Shown: piece after piece, positions 11,310 to 23,040 of the stretch
Layout of the letters: each line of letters opens with the position of its first letter
How positions within the stretch are numbered: the stretch's first letter is position 1
DNA from: Paragorgia papillata
Lineage: Eukaryota; Cnidaria; Anthozoa; Scleralcyonacea; Coralliidae
NCBI GenBank assembly: GCA_035771165.1
Contig: JAWNZC010000229.1
Span: forward strand, 2,305,501 to 2,369,500
Direction of reading: 5' to 3'
DNA length: 64,000 nt
The notes under the pieces: generated by a model
The model's input: the letters and a program-made list of their open reading frames with translations, nothing else
Database searches by the model: none
Told to the model about the DNA's origin: nothing
Position numbers and translations under genes: made by a program

Positions 11310-11974
11310 GTTGGTTAATGTTTTTTTTATCTGGTTTCTGCTTTTGTGTGATAAATAACCCGCGATAAAATTGAAGAAAGTAATCTTGCAATAACAAGAA
11401 ATTATTATAGGCGAGATTTCTCCGTAATGAACCGCGGGCATTATGAAAATTGTTAATGTCCTATGATTGGAAACAAACAAAAAATCCCAATAGGGAACTT
11501 TTATTGCCGCAAAACTACGAAAATAAATGAAATAAATGACGATGAACATTATAAAAGTAAATTTTAGTATCCAGGCGAGAATGAAACAGGCAGAAAATAA
11601 CGCTAGTCCGGTTTTTTGACGAAGTTAAAGGAAGCGAAGACCAAGAAATGCATGATTGATTTTGTAAAAATAGGTACGCAATGCGTACAATGTGACTACC
11701 GCTATAAATTTCGTTATGAAACGCAAAAGAAAGATATAGAGGAAATTAAGAAGCAACGCATGAAAATGTGTGAAAAGCACACATGCAGACGCACAAAAAA
11801 ATTGATAGTTATATTAATTGATCTTATGTTGCTAATTTCAACGTGACACATACTATGCCTACAATGAACAAATTGCCCCTTGTCTAAAAGACTGTACTGG
11901 GACTTCCATGATAGAGCAATCTCGTTCCCAGAGCCCTTTGGCTGTGGGATAAAGTATTCATGCATTTTCTACTG

Positions 11975-13795
11975 GGATGCCATGGCAAAACGTCGCAATA
12001 GGTTAATGAAAACACGTCCGTCTGCAGAGCGCACAATGCGGAAAGAAGATGGATCACTCTGCAAATCTCCCCAGGAAAATGCTCAGGTTTTTAAAAAGCA
12101 TTTTTAAAAGCTTTATGGTCATAATCCTGTCTGTAACCCATCAGTTTTGGACATGCTTCATCAGCATCCTGTGGCCGAAGACTGCATGTGAGGGTATACC
12201 AACTAGAGATGAAATTACAACTGCGGTACGTAAGCTAAAGGAAAGAGACCCTGGTGATTCTGGCCTTTGTCCCCAACTGCTCAAATCTCTTGCTTCTAAC
12301 GAAGGGACGTTTGAGATCATGTGTCTTATAATTTTTGACTTCTGGGAGAGTGAACTGCCCCTTGAAGAGTGGGAGCTGGAGTTGCTCAAAATACTGCCGA
12401 AGAAGGGAGATTTAAGCCAGCCTGGAAACTACCACGGAATAATGTTGCTAGAGGCCATGTATAAGATTGTAGCCATCATTCTGCATGCTCGTCTGCAACC
12501 AATTGCTGAGGGTCTCGACCATGAGAGCCAATGTGGGTTCAGACCAAATAGAGGATGCAGTAATGCTGTGTTTACTGTTAAGTTAGCTTTGAAGAAGAGA
12601 CGTGAACATGGTTTACAAACTTGGGTGATGTTTTTTAGACCTGATCAATGCTTTAGACCATCAAAAGTACCGTTGGAGTAAAGGGCCAATTTTATTCACG
12701 TTCTATATAGCTGCAGTCATGATCACCTGGCGCGCGGCTCATGACAGGCCTCTGTGTTTGTTCAAGACGAAGAATGACAACGTACTGTGTGGACGAAGGT
12801 ATACAGCGCGTGGTGAGTCTTTCGAGCTGTCCGACTCTGAGTACGCCGATGATATGGCTGTGTTCTTCACGTCACGGGAATCGTTAGTGGAAAGTGTGCC
12901 TCTGATGTTTCAGCATTTCACTCGTTTTGGGATGCAAATCTACGCAGGTATGAAAGTAGATGGAGTATAGTGAAGGTCGTTTCGAAGACTGAAATCATGT
13001 ACGTGGCCGCCCCAGCCAGGCTATACACTAACCCTTTGAGATATGATAACTGCGATCTCTCTGACATCGACCTGTCCACTTTTGGCGAAGGCGTCTTTCT
13101 GCCAGTTGTGGATCACTTCAAGTATCTGGGTACCATACTAACTAGAGACTGTAGTGATACTAGTGGAAACGATTTTGGTGCTATGCGAAAATGTGTCTTC
13201 TCATCAACACAAATCTCCCTGGAAGCTAAGAAGGCTGTGTACGAGGGGCTAGTGCTGCCAATTCTGCTATATGGCGCTGAATCCTGGTGCCTCACCGAGC
13301 GTTTGTTCAATCAGCTGAGGGTGTTTCATGCACGATGCGTGCGTTCAATGTGCAGGGTGAACCGTCACCATACTTGGTTGCACCATATTAGTACGGCGGA
13401 TCTGCTGACACGCACAAAACTACTGTCCATGGATGCATATGTATCGAGACGCCAACTTACATGGGCAGGGCACGTCTGGCGTATGGGTTGGGAGAGACTG
13501 CCCCGCAAGATGCTTGCATGTTGGGTACGCTAACCACGACCACGTGGCTGCCCAGAGTTTACGTATATGGACGTGGCCTCGGGAAAGCTTTGGCGAAGAT
13601 CAATATGAACAAGATTGACTGGACGACAGTAGCTGAAGACCGTGCAGTATGGCGAGGAAGAATTAAGAAGCTCTGTTGAATTTTGTTGGGCTTAATTTTT
13701 ATTTTTTCCCCTTTTTGCGCTGAGATCCTGGGCCACCTACGGTGAACCACGCCCATACCCAATGCTTTGGAGGGTGTATGTATGTATGTATTTTC
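11975..13795 (+). pseudogene. Non-LTR retrotransposon (LINE) reverse transcriptase, decayed
   Basis: Read across several frames it shows the order of a LINE polymerase. The upstream finger region contains MRKEDGSLCKSP and a stop at about 12105. The core has IPTRDEITTAVRKLK, ILPKKGD, QCGFRPNRGCSNAVF (about 12529) and the catalytic YADD box in EYADDMAVFF (about 12838). The thumb has YLGTILTRD, and the C-terminal stretch RRQLTWAGHVWRM lies near 13451. At least three frameshifts or stops break it and no endonuclease domain is left, so it is 5'-truncated and dead. It ends in a (TATG)n-like tail (tgtatgtatgtat) rather than poly-A. It lies in the last intron of the carrier, in the same orientation. 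Confidence 0.9.
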
Positions 13796-14278
13796 TACTT
13801 GATGTGTAATGACTTGATCTTATCAGAATGAGTTATCGAGAGAAAGAAGACTTAGTTCCTATATCAATCTATACTCGTTCCGAGCCGCACTGATGAGCTG
13901 TTGTACAGCGAAACGTACATCTGCAGATTGATACTTGGTGACATGTGGACACATAGTCAGACCGTAGAATAGTTGATACATCAGAAGTGAGAAGTCTGAT
14001 TCATGACCATGCCTTTGAAGTTTCTGTCGTTATGCATGTTGCCTCACACATCTCAAGCATCACCATTCATCACCATTTTACACCATCTTGACAATTCTTG
14101 GTAAGTTCCACTGGCATTTTTTACCTTCCTGGTGTCTCAATCATTATCACTGTGTCGCCATCACTCACTATCTTGGTAATTTCAACTAACAGCTTTGGCC
14201 ACCAAAAGTACTTGGAACTTAATAGGCGTATAGAATGGTGAAATATTTACTGAGAAAAGGGAGCAAGTATCTTTGCAT

Positions 14279-14580
14279 GTACCCTGCGAGCAGAGCCTTC
14301 TTTTCCTTATTTCTTCGCTGAGAGAGAGGAAGAAAAGTAGGCTCTGCTGTATTCGTGTTTGGCTTCGTCCAAGATTTAGGACGAAGTAACCCGTTTAAGA
14401 CCCGTTTAACTGGTTCTCGTTTTGTTTTCTGCTCTGATTGGGACTGGGTTCGAGATTGTAACCAACCAAGCAACTGACATGCATGCGCAATGGAAACCAG
14501 TCACGAATACAGCAGAGCCTACTTTTCTTCCTCTCTCTCAGCGAAGAAATAAGGAAAAGGAGGCTCTGCTCGCAGGGTAC
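14279..14580. mobile_element. Inverted-repeat element, ~78-bp arms
   Basis: gtaccctgcgagcagagcc at 14279 and ggctctgctcgcagggtac at 14580 are ends of near-perfect arms about 78 bp long that include cttatttcttcgctgagaga. The spacer is ~145 bp. A fragment with cctgcgagcagg near 23398 may be related. Confidence 0.85.
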
Positions 14581-14706
14581 TATGCATGCAAGTCAAACCT
14601 CTGGTGTATTCAGCGAGGTGTTGTGCATGTAGCCCGGCAAAATTACGCCTGTGGCCCGCCAAAATGATGCATGCGCATGATCGTGCAAACTCGCGTATAT
14701 ATATAA

Positions 14707-14943
14707 CTGGAGTGATATCTGCTGGTTATTGACCGGGCAAAGATTGAAGCCGAACATGGCGGACATGTAGGCCTGAGGTACGTACAGTATAGTTCCAGTC
14801 TCCTACGCGGTCTTTTGGCCAGATCAGACTTGACCAAACCGCGTAGGAGACTGGAACTATACTGTACGTACTTAAGGCGTACATGCCCGCACGTTGTCCG
14901 CCAAAAAAAGAGGGAAAAAAAGATATCAAAGATATCACTCCAG
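14707..14943. mobile_element. Foldback element with nested palindromes
   Basis: Outer ends ctggagtgatatc and gatatcactccag pair. An inner near-perfect palindrome runs from tacgtacagtatagttccag to its complement near 14870. Confidence 0.8.
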
Positions 14944-15045
14944 TTATTGGCACTCACGCATACTTTATTTTGTGTATTACATTTTTATTTAATAGTGATT
15001 ATTTGTAATAATGTATTTCGTTTATTACTGTTTTGTTACATCAAG

Positions 15046-15152
15046 GTTTTAGAACGTTATATAAAGGTTTAGGACCAGCCATTATAAGATCCTTTCCGGC
15101 AAATGGTGCTTTGTTCTTAGCTTATGAAGGAACTGAACGACTGTTGAAATGA
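15046..15152 (+). CDS. SLC25A15-like: Ornithine carrier terminal exon
   Basis: Acceptor acatcaag precedes 15046. It reads FRTLYKGLGPAIIRSFPANG, then ALFLAYEGTERLLK and stop TGA at 15150-15152. This is the sixth transmembrane helix and C terminus of the carrier. The exon is intact. Confidence 0.85.
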
Positions 15153-15423
15153 GATTCCAATGCCAATGATTAAATTGTAAGTACTGCAATTTCAAATTTT
15201 ACGTTTTAAGACATTTCATCTGAGGATAATTATTTTGTTGTATAGTTGGGTTTTTGCTAGTTGTAACTCAGACAGCTATTGCTTCATTTATAGTCACGTG
15301 GAATTAGACAAATCAAATATTTCCCGCGCGGACAATATTACAACAATTATTGCCCAACATCTGCTTAGTGAAAGTCTAGCTAAACAGCCTAAACCAAGCA
15401 AAAATCCTCCGAAAACCCAGCTG

Positions 15424-15555
15424 TAATGTCTGATCCCTCGGGAAACATTTAGTTTTGTTTTCCCTCGAGTCTCCTTGTTTCCCTTGACTTCGTCTCGGGA
15501 AACATTTAGACTCGGGAAAAACCAAACTAAATGTTTCCCTCGTGACCAGACTTAA
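15424..15555. repeat. Palindrome family A with GAA apex (P4)
   Basis: Arms taatgtctgatccctcggga and agttttgttttccc pair with the right half. The centre GAC-TTC-GTC (15486-15494) reads GAC-GAA-GTC on the other strand. It sits 270 bp past the carrier stop codon. Confidence 0.8.
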
Positions 15556-15694
15556 GTGTATATTAATTTGTTTTCTACTGTGATAATTTTTTGTAAATAA
15601 TATTTCATAATTCAGAAGGTTGTGTCCTGAACAGTTTGAACTAAAGTATAATCAAACGTATAGCTTTTAAAAATAGCATGTGTATATATGTTAA

Positions 15695-16615
15695 AGGTGA
15701 TGTACAGTCCGTTCTGCGCATGTACGAAACTAATGTTTACATCTTTATTTACAAAAATAATACTAATACATATATTTTATTTTATTTTATTTAACTTTGC
15801 CCTGATAATATCATTAATTATATATTAATATTAGTACCAACAAAAGTAATACAAGGCAGGAATACCGCAACAGCTAAAGCCAATTACTGCGGATCCTTTG
15901 TTACAAATATTACAACAACATACAAGTTTAACAGTGAACGGAAATACACATGCACAAGATAATACAAAAACAATGAATCTAAAGTAAAAGATAAAAGAAA
16001 AAGAACGCTAACACCCCCCCCCCCCCCCCACACACACACACCCCAAAAGAAAGCTGTGAATTAATTAATTATTTAAATAAAGAAAATAAATAAATAAACA
16101 ATTAATTAATTAAATAAATAAATAAATAAATAAAAAAGTCAATAAGTAAGTAAGTAAATAAATAAAAAAATAAATAGATAGATAAATAAATAAATAAATA
16201 AATAGATAAATAAATAAATAAATAATTAAATAAATAAATAAATAATAAATTGGGCGAGGTTTAAAAACAACAAGAAGGGGAAACTAATAGACTACGAGCA
16301 CAATTACACTTAACACAGGCTGTCTTCCATGTACGTGAGTCGTCAGGATCGAATGTTGACAAGATTCAAGATTGTAAGATGTTGTTTCAAGATTGTAAGC
16401 TTTTCTTGGTTCCCATTCATTACTTATACCCAAAACAAAACATTTTCAGGAGAAATAGAAGAAATCCGAGGAGATATCCTCGCCGAATCGCTTGGTTTTC
16501 TGCCATGTTGTTCCTAACGGTTTACATTTTGCTGAGTACTTCATGTAATTATCTACGAATGTCATGTTTTGGGGACCACATTGCGGTCATGCGCAGAACG
16601 GACTGTACGTCACCT
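15695..16615. mobile_element. TTAA-flanked MITE, copy A
   Basis: It begins AGGTGATGTACAGTCCGTTC and ends in the complement (gaacggactgtacgtcacct). It is flanked by TTAA at 15691-15694 and 16616-16619, the target duplication typical of piggyBac-type transposons. A large AAAT-type microsatellite with a C run has grown inside it. It contains no transposase. Confidence 0.85.
15765..16255. repeat. (AAAT)n microsatellite with C run and CA run
   Basis: Degenerate taaa/aaat repeats (15765-15815 and 16060-16255), a C run at about 16014-16029 and (CA)n just after it. Confidence 0.85.
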
Positions 16616-16619
16616 TTAA

Positions 16620-16939
16620 AGGTGAATAACAGTCCGTACTGCGCATGATCCGCCATCTTGGTGAGTCTCACAAACAAGACATTCGTAGATAATTACATGA
16701 AGTACTCAGCTCAGTGTAAAGTTCGAAGCAACATAGCAGAAAATTAAGCAATTTGCAGGCGAGGATATCTCTTCGGATTTCTTCTATTTCCGCTAAAAAT
16801 TAATGTTTCGTTTCAAGTACAAGTAATGAAGAGGAAGCAAGGAAAGCTTACAATCTTGAATAAGGTATCAGTATATTTTTTGTAAATAGAGATGTAAACA
16901 TTAGTTTCGTACATGCGCAGTACAGACTGTTATTCACCT
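16620..16939. mobile_element. TTAA-flanked MITE, copy B
   Basis: Ends AGGTGAATAACAGTCCGTAC and its complement; TTAA at 16616-16619 (shared with copy A) and 16940-16943. The interior matches copy A in reverse: cattcgtagataattacatg, gaggatatc, acgaaactaatgtttacatc. The two form a head-to-head pair around one TTAA. Confidence 0.85.
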
Positions 16940-16943
16940 TTAA

Positions 16944-17890
16944 GCACCTAACCCTCAGAATATTAGCAAAGTATAATCCCGAGGGATTTATAACATGATA
17001 AGGAAGTTTGCTAAAGAATTCAATAGGAAGAGAGCTTGCGACATATATTTAGATTAGTATAGTTAAATAGAAAGAATGATTCTGTTGTTATTGCGAGATT
17101 TATATATAAGGTCGGAAGGTTTATAACATGTATTAGTATAAATTTACAAGTTTCTATTGCAAATCCTTGAATTTAATTGGCTATCGCAGAAGTTACTATC
17201 CTCTGATAGAAACCTCTGGCAATAAGCCAATGAAAAGCCTTCTTGACCAATCACAAAATGCGTAGTATGTCACGAACAATAATCATTAGAGCCAGCGTTC
17301 ACATCCGACGCATGGGTATAATGTGCCCATTTCGCATTTCGACGCACGGGTATAAGCGGTTGTTCTGTTAAGCAACAATGGCGCCGAAATTATATAATGA
17401 GTGGGCAAATGACAGAAGAAATTGAATATTTAGGCGAACTGGCGAAGCAATAAGTTCTACAGAAGCAAAATAATTAGAATTGAAATTATTAATGGTAAAA
17501 TCGTTAAATTGTTTATCTGTGTAACTGTGTTCGTTTAAAACGAAATAACTGCAACAAAACACATTTCAAAATTACGCTTGCTATTGACAAGATTTCGTGA
17601 TGTAAACTACATGCTAAATTGAATGTTTCTTTCAACTTTTTGTCATTTTTACAAATCAAATGAATGGAAATATTGTATATGAAAACCCATGCTACATTAT
17701 GCAAGAAAACTTTACTTTTCCGTCAGTTACCGTACGGGACCAAGGAAATGTCCGAAATGACTGTTCAACGTTTATTGTTGGTAGTTAAAAAAAATTTATT
17801 ATTAAAAAATTTATTTAAAAAATTTATTAACGAGCCTCGAAGAATACGTTATGGTCGAGAATTTATTTAACTTTTGTTGGTAAATTTATA
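16944..17890. other. No gene recognised
   Basis: taagcacctaaccct near 16941 repeats one arm of palindrome P8 at 18162. The rest is AT-rich with no supported exon. Confidence 0.4.
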
Positions 17891-17892
17891 CT

Positions 17893-17997
17893 AAAACAAT
17901 TAGACAACTCGCCCTCGTTTTTTATGAGCGATAGCTCAGCTTCGCCTCGTTGACTATATTCGCTCATAGAAAACTCGGGCTCGTTGTCTAATTGTTA
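17893..17997. repeat. Palindrome with GCGAAGC apex (P7)
   Basis: aacaattagacaac, ctcg and tatgagcga pair with cgctcata, cgggctcgttgtctaattgt. The centre gcttcgc (17939-17945) reads GCGAAGC on the complement. Confidence 0.85.
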
Positions 17998-18161
17998 ACT
18001 ATAATATGATCAAGTCGGTTTTCTACCTTATGTAAACCTTGCAATAACAATAGAACCTCGTCACAAGCTCTTTTCCTATTGGATTCTTTAGGCGGCGTTC
18101 AGACTGAGTGCTCGCGCCCGCGAGCACTAGAAAACCTCCTTATGATCATGTTATAAGTAAC

Positions 18162-18250
18162 TTAAGCACCTAACCCTTAGTTTATTAGCGATATAAATCC
18201 CTCGGGCTTCGCTTATATATATCGCTAATAAACTTCGGGTTATGTGCTTA
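18162..18250. repeat. Palindrome with GCGAAGC apex (P8)
   Basis: taagcacctaaccc, ttagtttattagcgatata pair with tatatcgctaataaact and gggttatgtgctta. The centre gcttcgc (18206-18212) reads GCGAAGC on the complement. Confidence 0.85.
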
Positions 18251-18977
18251 ACCTATATACTAAAACTGCGGTATATCAAAAAACTTGACTTGATCATATT
18301 ATAAAGTGGTAAGGATGTAGCTATAGTATGAACGGGTTTTCTGATTGGCCATCTGAAGTGACCAATCACATTGTTAATTTTGGATTTGTTCCCATGCCCG
18401 TTCGTGATTAGGGTTAATCAGAGACTTTCTTACTATAATTGTAATAACTACCTGAGTCATATAAAGCAGATTATAACCCAGAGTAGCATGCACTGATTAG
18501 GTTTTGAACAACTACGTACATGTCCTCAGTATATTTAGAAAAGAATTTCAAGTTGAATCTCCAATCCGTGACGTACAGTACTAGCTGCATGATACTAGTT
18601 CTTTTGAAAACAGTTTATTAATTGAAATGAGCCGATTAATGCATGCTGGAATATAACAGTTAATCTGTTGTTTGATTTTCGATTTTTTTTAACTGGTGCT
18701 TTTGTTTCAAATCTTACAGAATTAAACATCGAAAAATACATTCCAATTTCTCTAAGCAGATGCTCAGATCTAATAATTATCCTGTACTTTTCACCTCATG
18801 CAGGTGAATTGTGGATCAGTGTGGGCTCGAGCCTGACTTAATAACTTTTAGCTAATGTGTTTAATCTATTTTAAGAGACCAATTTTACTTATTTAAATGT
18901 AAAGACATTATTGAGAGGTTCGAATGTGATTGCATGGTATTGATAAGCAGTTAGATATTTTTCGAACAAACATTGTT

Positions 18978-19408
18978 GTTATATAGCTGTAGTTTCGCTG
19001 GATACAACGGTGACTGCATGGCATTGGTAATTGGTTTGTGGTCACATGACCTTAGCTAAATTTCAATGTATACTGAGCGGGCAACAATTGAGAACTGTCT
19101 TATTGCCTGCTCGGGCAATAAGATTTCAATTGTTGCCCGCTAGAACTTAATTTGAACTCTTCACGGTATCCTATAAACAAAAGCTTGTTTGGTACGAAGA
19201 AAAGAATATTTATAGGTCTCCAAAGCATGTGTGAAGATTAACTGGAGAAATGTATTGCTGTTCTTTTGTTCTGAGACTCGTATTTGTTTGGTTGAAGTGA
19301 AATTTATACGGAGCCAGGCGAAATGTTTTGGTAAGTCTTTCAGTTTGTCTTTTGTGTACTTTTCCTCGGCAAAAGTCAAGATTATCAGCGAAACTCAAGC
19401 TATATAAC
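18978..19408. mobile_element. MITE family F, copy 2
   Basis: Ends gttatatagctgtagtttcg and its complement. The interior includes the palindrome gcgggcaacaattgagaac...caattgttgcccgc. It is the reverse of copy 1 (10094-10496) and likewise adjoins a family A palindrome through the junction aacaaagcacttaatg. Confidence 0.8.
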
Positions 19409-19412
19409 AAAG

Positions 19413-19543
19413 CACTTAATGTTTGATCCCTCGGGAATCATTTAGTTTTGTTTTCCCTCTCGAGTCTCAATGTTTCCCAGTCGACTTCGTCTGGGGACTG
19501 TCGGTAAAACAAAACTGTTTCCCTCGAGAGCAGACATTAAGTG
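19413..19543. repeat. Palindrome family A with GAA apex (P5)
   Basis: cacttaatgtttgatccctc and agttttgttttccct pair with the right half. Near its centre GAC-TTC-GTC (19483-19491) gives GAC-GAA-GTC on the complement. One arm carries small deletions, so the dyad is slightly off-centre. Confidence 0.8.
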
Positions 19544-20849
19544 TATAATATTTTATGCAAAAATTTTATGTACACTATAAATAGAAATATATACATATAT
19601 ATATACAATATATATGATAAGAAATAGAGTTAAGGTTATATAAACGTGTTACTCCCAGTGAACGAACCACACCCCGTGAGTATCCTGTGCTGCAGACGTC
19701 CAAAACGGGTTTCAATTAATAAAAGGCGCATGGGGAACTGGGGTAGGGGCGAAAAAGTTCATTTGCACAAAACGGTCGAGTCTGCTGATAATATAGTATG
19801 AGAGTTTTTGGGAAAACTATATTTGGGACAACCCAATCGGACGTTGAATAAAGATACTGCGCGCTATAATGATGCTTGTAAAGTGGTTTTCGACATGCAC
19901 CTAGAACTAAGAAAAGACAAGGCTGCTATACTATGATCTCCGTTGTATGAGATAGTAAATAAAACTAGAAGAGGCATCCACTTTTAATTTTAGTCTGTCA
20001 GGTGTAACGAATTAAAAGCTGCCGTCTTTGGAAAATTGGACAGCAAATGAACGAGGTGAATGTTCTTTCTGCTTGGTTTGACAACCTAAATTTAAGAAAT
20101 GGTTCATGGTTTGACGTGCTCCATCGAGTTATGGATACACACGGGAAGTTCGGACAGCACGAAAAAAGCGTAAGAGTTGGTCGAGGCGCAGCCGGGTTCT
20201 TTTTTCCAACATTTTTGCCATTTGGCTCACACAAATTAATTTCTTTGATCAATCTAAATAATTTGGAAGATGCCAAGCGCGAAACACCAACATGTTGGCA
20301 TATAGGAGGATCGCTATAATCTCTAATATAAACAAAAAGCAAGGCAATACGTACAACTTTGACAATCAAAGAAGATAGGTAGAGGGAAAATTTTACCAAA
20401 CCTTCGTTGAATATCAGGTACCTTCAGAGTTCAGTTTTCTGCCCAATATTCAAAACAGTAATACTATTGGTAACATACAAGTGGTAACGAGAAAACCACT
20501 TTGCACTGATAGTCAAATGTTTTTTGAGGGGTGGGCGAAATATATTGCGGCCTCCCAAATAAAAAATAATTGGATTGGCTATGGCCTCTTGTTTCCTGCA
20601 CCACTGCCAACTTCTGTCAACATATACATTGTCGCCGCGGTTTTCTCAACGCGCTTGATGGTATCAAGGTTTGGGCCGCACAAACGGTTTGTCTGTTTGT
20701 GTTTGTGGGATAAAGGACTGGGGGCTAATCATCCTTACTCGCAGCCAGTGGCTGAATTACGAAGGACGCAGATCAACGTGTCCGTGTCGAGGCATATCAA
20801 AGGCGCTCCAGGCAGCCGCCATACGACACAGTTCAGACCACGGCTCACA

Positions 20850-21075
20850 GCTACGATGTTAGGTGTTGATTTTATGGAGGGCGGAAAACTGGAGAACCCG
20901 GCGAAAAACCCTCGAAGCACAGGAGAGATCAACTACAACTCTACTCATATAAGTTCAAAGCTCGACAACGGGGTAATTCCCAAGCGGTCACCCATCCAAG
21001 TACTAACCCCGTCTAACCGTGCTTAACTTTGTGGTGAGAGGCAGCGCCCTAACAGCACGCGCCACCCGTGCTTCC
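20850..21075 (-). repeat. 5S rRNA-derived SINE
   Basis: On the minus strand the 5S-like head includes CACCACAAAGTTAAGCACGG and then GTTAGTACTTGGATGGGTGA, followed by CCGCTTGGGAATTACCCCG: the internal promoter and 3' part of 5S rRNA. The body reads CTTCGAGGG and CCGGGTTCTCC before the likely tail near 20850. It has many differences from 5S, so it is a SINE and not a functional 5S gene. A (TTTGTG)n run abuts the head. Confidence 0.8.
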
Positions 21076-21076
21076 T

Positions 21077-21121
21077 TGTGTTTGTGTTTGTGTTTGTGTT
21101 TGTGTTTGTGTTTGTGTTTGT
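21077..21121. repeat. (TTTGTG)n microsatellite
   Basis: About seven hexamer copies next to the SINE head. Confidence 0.95.
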
Positions 21122-22360
21122 ATTATAAGAGCTGGGGATTAGCTGATACATAGTCACTAAGTCAGTTTCGAAATTAAGGAAATATTCTAACATTCGTGCC
21201 ATTCATAACTAGTTTTCCACCATAGGCATATGGTGTTTCAGTATATAAAGTTCTCTCCGTTTCCCAGTTTGCGCAAAAATTTACATTTTGTGAAAAGCTC
21301 CATCGTTCATCGTTTTGAAAAAAATCGTGGCCTAAATCAAAGCATAATTCAACATGGCGTCGATCGAACGATAGCGAGTCGCATTTTATAACGCATATAA
21401 CAATAAAAAACAATTATACAATTTACATCTTGCGATAGTATTATATTTCAGCATTCATTGCAAAGACAGCCAGTCCATCTTTCGAATTTTAAAAAGAAGC
21501 ATCTTCAAGGACTTCAGCCGCCATTTTGTGACAATCGCATGCCGTCGGTATGCAATATGGCAAAATATTGGCTATGACGTGGCACGCTGTCGAGAGCCCT
21601 TAAGTCGTTTTTTTGTCGATTTGAAAAAAACTCTTTTTCATTTATTAGTTTAATATACTGATATTAACAAATTAAATAATTATAAATAAAAATCGCGCTT
21701 ATCTAAAACACTGATAAAGTCAGAAAATATTTGATACGAAAATGCTGCATATGAAATACTTATGCATCTATCATCGGCTTCCCCCTGGGGCCGACCCCGG
21801 GGGAACCCACGGGAAGTCAGGGGCTTTTGTTGAGTTTTTACCTTTCCTTGTTCTCCCAGGCCGCAGGGAATTGCCAACATTTTGCTCAATCGTATATTAC
21901 ACGCAGGTCTTTACCCCCGGGTTTTGTCCCGAGCGTTATCATAGTTGGATTTTTGCTTGCATGCAGGGAGCATTTTCAGGCACTTAGCTAGACTAAGAAA
22001 TCTGGGAGTGCAAGTTTTATTCAGTTGGGGGGGGGGAGTGAAAAGTACAAAAAAGTACAAAAGTTGAGTCGTGCAGGACAACTGATGCAATCACGCTACC
22101 CCCACCCCCAGTCTGTCACATGGTTTCGTTACTAAATCATGCATGACGTCATTAGACGCTTTGGATATAACAACATCACTTGTGAACGCTGTCGTGTATT
22201 TGCATAACGTACTTCAATTACTTATCCACTCACGCTGCGGATTTTGTTGGCCGTGCAGTCCCTGGTTGGGGGGGGGGACAAGAAAGAAATTTAGGGGGGC
22301 GCCTCCCCCCCACTAGCTACATGCCTAAGCATTTTTTCAAGGTTTGCATGACAGTGTGCT
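21122..22360. other. No gene recognised
   Basis: It holds a short GC-rich hairpin (ccccctggggccgaccccgg, about 21780-21802) and G runs near 22025 and 22266 that resemble element ends. No exon is supported. Confidence 0.4.
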
Positions 22361-22364
22361 CGAA

Positions 22365-22835
22365 TGCGTCTGAGAAATGACAATAAACGTTACGAAGTGG
22401 AAATCGTCGATGTCAGCAAAGAGGGAGGAAGGTAAAACTTCACTATAAAGGATATGGTGAAGAACACGACGAGTGAGATCTTGTGTTGGTGACAATATGC
22501 CTGTCACACGCATGGAACGGAGGAGTACGGCATCGCGAGATTCGTTAGTTGACCGTCTTACTTCCCTGCACGAATCATTGTATCGGGAGAAAACTCTATT
22601 CTACACGTCGCGACGACCCGGAGATCAGAATAGATATCCCCATAGACGAGGACGTATTCGAGGAAGGTCTCAAGAAAACGGAAGACGTCACGACCAAATT
22701 TAGCCGGGGGGGAAACTATCTACTCTGTTTGCTCGAATAGAAGTTTGGATATTGTACTTGGTGCCAAGTGGGACGAACGTATCTTTAACCAATTTTTTGC
22801 CTACGTTGTGCTTGTTTTTGGTGTACTGAGAGCAG
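22365..22835 (+). pseudogene. Tudor-knot (chromo-barrel-like) protein fragment, frameshifted
   Basis: Joining frames gives a recognisable order. RYEVEIVDVSKEGGR and KLHYKGYGEEHDE are followed by W-R with one base missing at about 22472; together these are the beta-strand pattern of Tudor-knot/chromo-barrel domains (family pattern h.YxGw...xDEW). Next come LTSLHESLYREK and, after another shift near 22612, RRDDPEIRIDIPIDEDVFEE. Then SLDIVLGAKWDERIFNQ appears (about 22747-22796). At least three indels break it. It is intronless across what is probably more than one domain, which suggests a retrocopy or a copy carried by a mobile element. The family is known to me only as uncharacterised invertebrate proteins. 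Confidence 0.6.
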
Positions 22836-22905
22836 AGACTCATTGGGGGGAGGTATATAGAATCGGTAATTGAGGATGGCATGCAACGTTTTAATTTTTA
22901 CATTG

Positions 22906-23040
22906 TAAAGCCGTTTTCCACTAGGCGACTTTTTTCGCGAGAAGCACAGAGATTATTTTGTCGCTAACCAATCACGTTGCTGAATATATTTTTTCGATTC
23001 GCTTCGCGCGAAAAAAGTCGCCTAATGGGAAACGGGCTTA
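22906..23040. repeat. Foldback element, 40-bp arms
   Basis: taaagccgttttccactagg and aggcgacttttttcgcg pair with the right end cgcgaaaaaagtcgccta...ggctta. gcttcgc occurs just inside the right arm (about 23001), not at the dyad. Confidence 0.8.

Larger units (their letters stand above)
4156..15152 (+). pseudogene. SLC25A15-like: Mitochondrial ornithine carrier, C-terminal half, disrupted
   Basis: Four exons (4156-4328, 7095-about 7181, 11239-11309, 15046-15152) encode about 145 residues collinear with the C-terminal half of the ~300-residue mitochondrial ornithine/citrulline carrier. Family members exchange ornithine and citrulline across the inner mitochondrial membrane for the urea cycle. 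Diagnostic stretches are GYFFFFGGYELSK (exon 1), SGGIAGACFW and FPADVV of the third carrier signature (exon 2), and RSFPANGALFLAYE (exon 4). Exon 2 has one extra G at about 7171, so the expected KSR reads E-I-stop. It is also followed by no good donor in the needed phase. No exon for residues 1 to ~150 was found upstream. A truncated duplicate or pseudogene is the best reading; an assembly indel in a live gene whose 5' exons lie outside the window is the alternative. Confidence 0.75.

Noticed and set aside
20481..21026. 181-codon ORF on the plus strand
   Set aside because: Its C-terminal part is the complement of a 5S-derived SINE; the rest matches no known protein and has no gene signals.
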